Assembly (NCBI GenBank): GCA_038093515.1
Contig: JBBPSI010000059.1
Location: 1-64,000, forward strand
Direction: 5' to 3'
Origin: Butyriboletus loyo
Lineage: Eukaryota > Basidiomycota > Agaricomycetes > Boletales > Boletaceae
DNA length: 64,000 nt
Made by a program: the position numbers and the translations under genes
Notes under the pieces: generated by a model
What the model was told of the DNA's origin: nothing
Seen by the model: the letters and a program-made list of their open reading frames with translations, nothing else
Database searches by the model: none
Shown: piece by piece, positions 1 through 8,175 of the stretch
Position numbering within the stretch: the first letter of the stretch is position 1
How the letters are laid out: every line of letters begins with the position of its first letter

Positions 1-539
1 GTGGAGCACTAACCAGCTTGTGTGGTGGGTGCTGTTTCTGGAGGTTGCGATACCGCTGCTGGTGGTTTGAGGATAGCTTGACCAAAGGACTGTGAACAAA
101 TATTGGACAGATATTGAAGACACACACCAAGGTTTCGAATCTCGCGGAATGATTTGCGCTTCCAGGCGGACTTGAGCATATATCGTAACTCTCCATAGGT
201 TTTGAGCAGCTGCTTTGCGTGTTTCACAAAAAGATACTTTGTGTCCAAGTCATCGTTAGAGCATGCCACGATAGCATTGAGGAGTGTGCCATATTGAATA
301 TCAGAATCGAGATCGGAGACGTCATCCAAAACATCTTCGACGGCTTTCACTACCTGCTTGTCCAGCTCTTGATGAGTGGCAGCATCGAAGCGATCTGGGC
401 GACTCTCAAGGGGCATGTTGTCAAGTTGTTGCACCAAGCCTCTGTTTGACGAGCCGGTTTTATATCGCCAACGAAGCACCACAATCGATTGACCACGATT
501 AATCCACAGTATGTGTGGTTCGTCGGTCTGCCGCCGCAT
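1..539 (-). CDS. P-loop NTPase family gene, first exon only (runs off the left edge)
   Basis: The 5' part of a minus-strand gene whose remainder lies outside the window. It starts at 539 and reads about 175 codons to a GTTAGT splice donor near position 12; the apparent stop just after it is the TAG inside that donor. The protein start is about 80% identical by eye to the gene starting at 7662, whose later exons carry Walker A and B motifs, so this is the N-terminal region of the same NTPase family. Unlike the 7662 copy, this exon has no premature stop: where the right copy has TGA this one has a serine codon. It may therefore be the intact member. The N-terminal domain itself is not one I recognise, and its function is unknown. 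Confidence 0.6.
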
Positions 540-590
540 GTTCTATTGTTCTCCAGAAACATAATCTAAATTTCGTCCCGAACGCCGATG
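1..590. repeat. Left arm of a large inverted repeat
   Basis: The reverse complement of 1-590 matches about 7610-8175, covering the upstream flank, the first exon of the NTPase gene and its splice donor. The arm continues beyond the left edge, so its full length is unknown. About 7 kb lies between the arms. Confidence 0.75.
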
Positions 591-712
591 ACTTGAAAGA
601 AAAAAGTATCCGAATCCAACATTCACGACACAGAATGATCTACTCGAACCCTTCATCACCACTCATCATACATTCAATGTTGGTGTTCGCTTGGTGAAAA
701 CAGCTTAACAGC

Positions 713-1000
713 ATGCCCCTTGCGAGTCTCCCGGATCGCTTCGATGCCGCTACATCAACATTATATGAATGCCGTCGTTTCCCAGTCCCAGATGGATCGT
801 GATTACGGTGCCTAGTAAGTAGGGATGCATGATTTTTATTCTAGAGCGCAGGGAGATCGTGAGATGCCTGGGATCCAAGTTTCGACTAGCTTCGATTAGT
901 TTACCCACGGAACAGCACTCAGTGGGCGACAGGCCAAGGAACACGGTCGTCATCATCATTATGCTGTTTACCAGTACTTTTTCCGTGTATGATGTTGTGC
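713..1000 (+). pseudogene. Shuffled fragments of the NTPase 5' end and of the epimerase-GT 3' end
   Basis: Two small decayed duplicates lie head to tail. Positions 713-775 resemble 7776-7860, inside the first exon of the NTPase gene, with an internal deletion. Positions about 778-1000 resemble 7285-7545, the last ~80 codons and 3' end of the epimerase-glycosyltransferase gene; the shared peptide starts ILERRE. The order is the reverse of that at 7.3-7.9 kb, so two separate events or a duplication with rearrangement are needed. Stops interrupt both pieces and nothing suggests expression. Confidence 0.6.
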
Positions 1001-1139
1001 AAGTTCTTGGGCAGCCAACGTGTGCAATTTTTTCCGCATTGAAATCGAATTTGGAGAGTAAGGCCTTCAGGAACGGCGTAGCTGTCAATGGGGTCGTGGC
1101 AGTTTGTCTCCGACTTTGCAACGTTCATCAATAACTGGC

Positions 1140-1840
1140 GCAGCAGGCCCTTACTTTGCTGTCATTCTCATATCCATCAGCACTCTCAGTTTCTGTGAGT
1201 ACACACTCTCGCAACACTTGGCGTACTCACTATTTTTCATCCAGTCACCGTTGTACAACCAAGCTTACCGCTTCCTTGGTTATCCACTCCACTTTGCTTG
1301 CTCATTGCAGTCAACCTTTTCGTGCACTATTACTACGTCTGTACGATTCCTCCTGGGTTTGTAGATGACCCTCCACAGTATCCTGGAGCTAGCTTTCTCT
1401 GGGCATCTCCGTCCACCCCGAAACGACTGTCCACCTCTGGTGTGCGCTGGTCATTTCCAGGGCTGGAAATCGTAAACGCAAGTGTTTCCCGATGCAAACG
1501 ATGTGGAGTTGTGCGACCTGAGGTGAGCTACACTGTTGGTTTCCGTATAGTGTACTAATGTACATCGTACCGAGAGGGCACATCACTGCCGCATATGTAA
1601 CAAATGTGTTCTGAAATATGACCACCACTGTAGGTTCCGGTGCATTGTATTTATATTCGTGCCAGACTAGAGTTTCTGAGATTGTACTGTCGCCTGCCGT
1701 TGAGGCGTGTCGGGGATTCTTTCGAGCTTCCATGCCACATTTACAGTACTTCTCCGTGCCACTGAAAGCAGTGTTTTATTGGCCAGGCGTTCCTAGGCTC
1801 ATCATTCAAGCACGCACCATCGGTGAGTACTCTTCTGTCT
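1140..1840 (+). pseudogene. DHHC palmitoyltransferase, internally deleted
   Basis: A broken protein S-acyltransferase, the enzyme class that transfers palmitate from its own DHHC cysteine to membrane-protein cysteines. The front half is well preserved. There is a hydrophobic segment split by an intron (about 1197-1247), a second segment ending in the typical CTIPPGF turn, then the cysteine-rich zinc region CKRCGVVRPE. After another intron (about 1522-1572) comes the RAHHCRIC stretch and the catalytic DHHC at 1620-1631. Directly after the catalytic cysteine the family's conserved CPW-type continuation is missing. Instead the sequence jumps at about 1637 to a segment matching the minus strand at 11.5-11.7 kb, which looks like the C-terminal part of the same kind of gene. 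The middle and the later membrane helices are lost. The subfamily cannot be named. Confidence 0.6.
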
Positions 1841-2040
1841 CACGGCCTGTTAACCAGAGAAATGCGTCCCTGGCAAAGTTCGTTTTCCCAGTAGTGACGA
1901 TGATTTCAAGTCCACCAGAGTCGAAGGAGTCTTGGTAACCAAACGAACGGCCAATGATATTGGTTTTTAAGGAAATGCGAGGTGCGTTTCTCATGAGATA
2001 CAGTAGCATCAGTAAGACGGTGTTGAAATCGATAAATATC

Positions 2041-3669
2041 CTATAGGAATCGACCGCCTTTACTTGACTCCAACCGCCTGTTAAATTCTTCCCTTGCATT
2101 CTCCAGCACCGCCATCCTAGCCTTCTCACACGTTTCATTGTAGTCCATCGTTTCCTTCCAGGCTTTCCAATCGGTTTTATCTACCATCTCCCACCACTCC
2201 CTTTCGTACGGGTGTCCCGGCGCACCAGTATACCCCCATGGCTTGGCCGTGTACGGTTGTACGTAGGGATTCAACACGATTTCCACCGGCGGATGCACAG
2301 GTCCAGTGAAATGGACGATCGTCGGATCCTCCATCTCTTTCAAGCAAAGTTTTTCTCTGTCCACAGATGTACATTCCGCATACGTCCCGAGTCCTTGCGC
2401 ATTCCACTTAAGGCTCAGTGCGACCCAGTCACTTTCGAAGTGAGCATTGAGTGCGTCCTGTTCCCGAAATTTGGAGTGCGCCATCTCACGACAGCACATT
2501 TCGAGCTCTTGGAGCGTAGAGCGAGTTCTCGCGAGATCGACCAGGAGTACGCCGGCATTGAAGTATTCTCCTCGCGGGACACCCGGGTGCCCCATCGGGC
2601 ATCCTACGTCAGGTGCCGCGGCGACCGACCGACCGCTGAGGTCGGTGTTCCACAGCTCTCCCAAGTCCCCGCGCACCAAAACGTCTGCGTCTAGATAAAG
2701 GACGCGCTGGACCGGCAAGCATTTCATCATATCGATCTTGGCCCAGACGGCGCCCATGTTGGAGGTCAAGGAATTTGAAGGTAACGGTATAAAGAGAAGG
2801 GTGATGTTCGAGTGCATAGGCAGGGATGCTTCGATCTTCCTCTTGTCTTCCGCGCGGAGACCGCAGTCGACGATGTAGAGCGTGATGCGACCCTGGACGT
2901 GTTCTACGACACTGCGGAGAGCTACCGCCGCTGCCATGGCATATGCAGAGTCGACAGTGAATACGATATTTATTCCGTATCCAAAAGCGTCATACAGCTC
3001 TCTATCCCTGCCTGGTTCAAGAAGAAAACCGATGCGTATGGGGATCTTTTTCTGCAGTATCATCTGATACTGTTCAGGGTCCGTCGACAGGCGCTCGTAC
3101 TCTCCTTTATGGATTGCAAGAAAGGCGTCGATGCCGCGGCATGGGTGATGTGGGCTATCGAAGGGCTGTTCTGGCCAGTTGTAATCGTCAAAGATGAAGA
3201 TACAGCCAGGCCGTGCTAGCCGCCACGCTAACTCTGCATCAAGAAGCGTGTCGTCTGAGCGATGGGACCCATCTATATAAATCCAATCAAACCCAGCCTC
3301 ATGATCCTTATTCATCTCCTCCCGCAAGAGGGTGCACAGGGCGGGGACGCTGAATTGGGGGAGCACGCGAGCAGGACGACCCGTGAGCGTGAGATTGTGG
3401 GTGAGTTTGCGATACCTTTCCCGTCCCTCTGCTGTCCCCATGAGGTCAAAGTGGTCAATGCAGACGAGTTCCCCACTTGTGGCGCAGAGGGTGGTCAGGA
3501 GGAACACTGCCGAACGACCCTCCCAGGAGCCGATCTCGAGTACGCGAGGCGCTTTGGACAGGACGAGGGGGAAAATATTTTTCCACACGGGCTTATTGAA
3601 CGAGAACCAATCTTGGGTCGAGGTGAATTCATAGAGGTCGGTGGTCGCATTTCCATTAGGGGTGCTCAT
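2041..3669 (-). CDS. Fusion of SAM-dependent methyltransferase and GT8-type glycosyltransferase
   Basis: A single 542-residue intronless open frame. Residues about 20-215 form a class I methyltransferase of the Methyltransf_24 type: SAM-binding EIGSWEG at 45-51, an acidic strand-2 end (VCIDHFD, 69-75), YIDGSH near 130-137 and FDDY near 160. Residues about 230-475 form a GT-A glycosyltransferase like family GT8: an INIVFTVDSAY start, the metal-binding DAD inside LYLDADVLVRG near 328, FNAGV near 367, and a late HFTG like the GT8 HxxGxxKP motif. Family knowledge suggests a retaining sugar transferase coupled to methylation of a sugar or other acceptor; the real substrates are unknown. There is no signal peptide or obvious membrane segment, so a cytosolic site is likely. 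It diverges from the epimerase-GT gene at 4413 across a 740-bp spacer, suggesting co-regulation in one glycan pathway. Confidence 0.8.
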   Translation of the reverse strand: MSTPNGNATTDLYEFTSTQDWFSFNKPVWKNIFPLVLSKAPRVLEIGSWEGRSAVFLLTTLCATSGELVCIDHFDLMGTAEGRERYRKLTHNLTLTGRPARVLPQFSVPALCTLLREEMNKDHEAGFDWIYIDGSHRSDDTLLDAELAWRLARPGCIFIFDDYNWPEQPFDSPHHPCRGIDAFLAIHKGEYERLSTDPEQYQMILQKKIPIRIGFLLEPGRDRELYDAFGYGINIVFTVDSAYAMAAAVALRSVVEHVQGRITLYIVDCGLRAEDKRKIEASLPMHSNITLLFIPLPSNSLTSNMGAVWAKIDMMKCLPVQRVLYLDADVLVRGDLGELWNTDLSGRSVAAAPDVGCPMGHPGVPRGEYFNAGVLLVDLARTRSTLQELEMCCREMAHSKFREQDALNAHFESDWVALSLKWNAQGLGTYAECTSVDREKLCLKEMEDPTIVHFTGPVHPPVEIVLNPYVQPYTAKPWGYTGAPGHPYEREWWEMVDKTDWKAWKETMDYNETCEKARMAVLENAREEFNRRLESSKGGRFL

Positions 3670-4412
3670 CGCTACTGCAGACGATCGTTACAGCCGCCAG
3701 CCTAGTATGATGAGTATGACAAGACTTTACCAGATTGCGTGGAGGTATGAGGTGGGCTATTAGGGGGAACAGTGCGGGGTGGGTGGGGCCCACGTATATG
3801 TGAGATACTCGAGCCGTTCGCTGGTTGTCTTGGAAAGGCAAGGACAGATACGGTCATCGTCGAACCTCCATTCAAATACAGGATGGGTCTCACGCCTACG
3901 TGAGATGCTCGAGCGGTTTACCGTTGTCCCGGAAAGCTGTCGTAATTCGTGGGCGAGTTTTATTGCTCTGAACCATTTCTGAGTGATCGTCGTGCTCTAA
4001 CATGAAGGTGACTTGCCGATTGCAAGATGAGGTTCATTGACCCCCACCATTCCAGGCCCCCGTTCTTGTCATGGGCGTTGATCCCCGTCTGCTTCTGTCA
4101 ATATGCTGTACTGCTTACGAAGGTAGACGAACGGCGGGCTTGGCAGTCATTTAAAGCACATATCTCGCCCCCCTTTTTCCCCGAGTCAGTATTTCTTGTC
4201 CGCTCTTAGTAAGAACTGCTCTGAACGTCGTCAAATTTCTTCGGTCAAGCTGACATCTATCAGATTTCACGCCTATCTAGTAACCACAAGTGAATTATAG
4301 CATTCGAGGCAGGTCATTCTACATCTCGAAGGTCTTGAAATATATTCACCGTATCAGATTCACCAGTGGAATGATCCAGGAAAAAATTGCCCCGAACCTT
4401 GCCGTACCCGGA
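3670..4412. promoter_or_regulatory. Divergent promoter region between the two glycan genes
   Basis: This 743-bp spacer separates the starts of the methyltransferase-GT8 gene (minus) and the epimerase-GT gene (plus), so it must hold both promoters. It contains an imperfect direct repeat, listed separately. No convincing TATA box was identified. Short open frames here look fortuitous. Confidence 0.55.
3783..3939. repeat. Two imperfect ~55-bp direct repeats in the divergent promoter
   Basis: Units at about 3783-3840 and 3881-3939 share the pattern CACG-N5-TGAGATRCTCGAGC followed by a shared TTGTC...GGAAAG tail. They are about 98 bp apart, start to start. Each unit contains the palindrome CTCGAG. 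They could be a duplicated regulator-binding region, or a neutral tandem duplication. Confidence 0.55.
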
Positions 4413-7400
4413 ATGGACCCTCATCGCAAGTTCTTGGTAACAGGTGGGAATGGATTCATCGTAAGTCGCGATACTACCTGAAGAAAACATCAAAAGTTAA
4501 ACCTTTCTTCGAGGGGTCACACGTAGCAAAAGCCCTCTTCGACCTAGGTGCCTTCGTCCGCGTAGTAGATATCGTCACATCTTCTGCGTTTGATGAGCCC
4601 ATCTGTCACGACACGCTCGTCGGAAACCTCTGCGACGAGCACTTTTGTGACCGCGCTGTCAAGGGCATCGACACTGTCCTTCATTTTGCCGCCACCATGG
4701 GAGGTATGGGGACCATCCACGAAGGCAACGACCTTATGATTTATCAAACCAATGCGCGCATCACGTCCAACATCTTGGTGGCATCCATCCGTGCCAACGT
4801 GCGCGTCTTCTTCTATGCCTCCTCCGCCTGTGTCTACCCGACACACAAGCAAGACAACCTCGACATCGACGTGTCGCTCAAGGAAGGGGACGTTTGGGAA
4901 GGGGGGATGCCCGAACCGCAAGGACACTACGGCCTCGAAAAGCTCGTCTCCGAACTCCTCGTCCTGCATAGCGCACACAACATCTACGTCCAAATCGCCC
5001 GTTTCCACAATGTCTTTGGTCCGCGCGGTGCATGGAACGATGGACATGAAAAGGCCCCCGCAGCACTCTTGCGAAAAGCATTGGCGATACGTTTGGTGGG
5101 GAGAGGCCCGAATGAGCTCGAGATCTGGGGCGATGGAAGACAGCGACGTAGTTTTCTGTTCATTAGCGACTGTGTGGACGCCATCTTGGCACTCCTGGCG
5201 TCCGGTTACAACAAACCGGTCAACGTGGGTTCCGATCGCGCCGTCGCGATCAGCGGCCTCGGGGAGATAGCTGCCAGGTGGACAGGACTACGACCAGGTT
5301 CGGACGTCGTGTTTCGACCTGATACCGATGTGAAAACGGTTGGGGTTCGTGCAAGAAACTCGGACAATTGCCTCGCAGAGAAGGTCCTCTCTGGTTGGAC
5401 CCCAAAAGTATCTCTGGAAGACGGGATGGCACAGACGGGGAGGTGGATCCAGGGTGAGATGGAGAGGATCATGGATGGCATGGACGAGGAAGAACGTACC
5501 TCGGTGCTGCAGATGATGCGCTGCAGCAAAATCATCAACCTGGCTGACAAGGACATCAAGGTCGCCATTCTCCTCCCTATCACTTCCCGTGGCTCGAATC
5601 CTCCAAGTCAATGTTTGTCTCTCCTCGAGGCCTTTGCTGAGTCGCTCGCTCGCACGACTTGGCGGGACACGCATCAACTGGGTGGTCAACGGTTTGTAGT
5701 CAGAGTCTACCTCGCGATCGACCACGATGACCCCTTGCTTTTGGGACGCAACGACAAAACCGACATGAACATTGCCGAGGCTGTACTGGCGTCGCAAAAT
5801 ATCTGTGATGTAGCAATCCAAATTTGCAAACACCCTGCCGGGCATGTTTGCGCCATCTGGCGACAGATCGCCAAGCAAGCTTGGAAGGATGGATGTGATT
5901 ACTTTGTCCTCATGGGCGATGATGTCGTCCTCAAGGATGAAGGTTGGATCAGGGATGCTCATGCGGAGTTTTCTCAGATAGCACATCGCACCGGCACGCC
6001 TCACGGATTTGGATGTGTGGCGTTCACTGATACTAGTTTCCCCGGTATGCCGACCTTCCCCATCGTCCACCGCACTCATCTAGATATCTTCGATGGGGAC
6101 GTCATTCCAGAAATCTTCATCAACCAGGATGGCGATCCTTTCCTGTACCAGCTCTACCGTCGTTGGGACTGCTCCAGGATGTTCACTGCGAGAATCTCGA
6201 ATGGGATCGGGGGAAGCCAACCAGCACGGTATCGCCAACAGCACGCTGAAGGGTGGACGTTTGGCCCCTTGGACAAAGCAACAGCTACCACTGAGGAGTG
6301 GTTGCTGGGGCGTTGTCCAGCAGTCTCACGTAAGCTCACCCTCGACGTCGTGATCCCTAGCTTCCGGGTTCAACTCCAGCTCTTGGAACCCATACTGAAT
6401 CTGAAACCATCCCTGACGTGCACCACGATGTTCATTATCATCATCGATGATCCACATTCACCTGCTGGCGTCGAGCTCGAGACTAAATTCGGTTCGCGAC
6501 CGGACGTTCGCATCCGCACCAATGAAAAGAACCTCGGGGCGTCGGCTTCACGTAATCGGGGCATGAAGGAATCTGCTGCGGAGTGGATTCTCTTCTTGGA
6601 CGACGACATCATTCCGCAACCAGACCTCCTCGTCGAGGCTGAGAAAGTCATCCGTGCAAACCCGAATGCGGTCGGCTTCATCGGAAATGCGCTGTTTCCT
6701 CCAGCCGAATCGATTTTTACCACCGCAGTGCATTTGGCAGGCGTCACGTACTTCTGGGACATCGCCTCGAAGATGCCTGAGGAGACTGACATGCCGTGGG
6801 GGGTGACAGCCAATCTCATGGCGCGTCGTATCGACGATGGCGTGGAGTTTGATCCGCAGTTTCCTAAGACGGGTGGGGGTGAAGACATTGACTTTTGTCG
6901 ACGGAAAAGGGACTTATGGTTTCCTGCGAAGCGGCAAGGATTTCATCCCGCTCCGACTGTCGTCGTCACCCATCCCTGGTGGGGCAGAGGCGAGCGGTCG
7001 TACCATCGCTTTTACATGTGGTCCAAGGGCGACGGAGGGCTTATTAGATTGTATCCTGATCTGACCTACATCGACCATGCACCGAACAGCGGCGAGTTGT
7101 TGTTGATCAGTTGCGTCCTGGTATGCGCTGGGGTGCCGTTGTTCCTTTTGACAGGTACTACGTTTCCGTGCGTTCTTGCTCTCCATCTCGCGAGCACGAC
7201 TGTCGTCGGTAACATGGTTCACGACATTTATCGCCACCTCTATCGGGATGCCCGCCGGACAACTGCCATCGGTTCAACGCTTGCTGGTCCCAAGTGGGTC
7301 CTGGCCGTCACGGAAAGCTCTCTGATTAGGGTAGCTAGTGAGTGGGGACGCGTGGTTGGTATTCTGGAGCGCAGGGAGATGGTATGCCTGGGACACAGGT

Positions 7401-7528
7401 TCGATTGGTTTACCCACAGAATTGGTAATGGGCCAAGGGACGAGGAACGAAAGAATTCGAGGCAGAGAATCGCGGTTATCGCGGTTATACTGGCAGTCAC
7501 ACTCCGTGCTGTTGCTGTTTACCAGTGA
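4413..7528 (+). CDS. GDP-mannose 3,5-epimerase fused to two glycosyltransferase domains
   Basis: Two exons, 4413-4460 and 4514-7528, joined by a 53-nt intron inside the NAD-binding glycine loop, give about 1020 residues. Residues 1-350 are an extended SDR epimerase: TGGNGFIG at 10-17, SSAC with Cys122, YGLEK with Tyr155 and Lys159, and Lys196 in EKAPAA. Cys and Lys at these places are the catalytic acid/base pair of plant GDP-mannose 3,5-epimerase, and the later GVRARNSDN motif also fits that enzyme, which makes GDP-L-galactose and GDP-L-gulose. Residues about 365-615 look like a GT-A domain (DD at 485-486). Residues about 625-870 are a GT2 domain (VVIPSF, NLGASASRNRG, DDD at 712-714, GGGEDIDF). 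A hydrophobic stretch at about 877-915 may anchor it to a membrane. Upstream in-frame ATGs exist at 4290 and about 4371, so the start is not certain. Nothing in the frame is broken. Confidence 0.85.
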
Positions 7529-7609
7529 TTTTTGTTTCCGTGTACGATGTTATGATGATGGGCTGGTGGAGTACACCAAATGGCAAGGGCAATCAATGAA
7601 AGTTTGAAA

Positions 7610-8175
7610 CTTCTGGCCTCGGGATGAAATTCTGATTTATATTTCTGGAGAACGATAGAACATGCGGCAGACCGACGAACCACACATACTGTGGATTAAT
7701 CGTGGTCAATCGATTGTGGTGCTTCGTTGGCGATATAAAACCGGCTCGTCAAATGGCTGGGTGCAACAACTTGACAGTATGCCCCTCGCGAGTCTCCCAG
7801 ATCGCTTTGACGCCGCTACGCATCAAGAGCTGGACAAGCAGGTAATGAATGCCGTCGAAGATGTTTTGGATGCCGTCTCCGATCTGGATTCTGATCTTCA
7901 ATATGGCACACTCCTCAATGCTATCGTGGGATGCTCTAACGATGACTTGGACACAAAGTATCTTTTTGTGAAACACGCAACGCAGCTGCTCAAAACCTAT
8001 GGAGAGTTACGAGATATGCTCAAGAACGCCTGGAAGCGCAAATCATTCCGTGAGATTCGAAACCTCTGTGCGTGTCTTCGATATCTGTGTAATATCTGTT
8101 GACGATTCTTTGGTCAAGCTATCCTCAAACCACCACCACCACCCACCACACAAACTGGTTAGTGCTCCACATCTT
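7610..8175. repeat. Right arm of the large inverted repeat
   Basis: This is the reverse-complement partner of 1-590. Similarity starts in the 5' flank of the NTPase gene, runs through its first exon and passes the GTTAGT donor at 8158. The two arms differ by scattered substitutions and by a one-codon indel near the start codon. Confidence 0.75.

Noticed and set aside
2041..7528. Bacterial-style operon or prophage
   Set aside because: The epimerase gene contains a phase-correct 53-nt spliceosomal intron, there are no ribosome-binding sites, and the two genes diverge.
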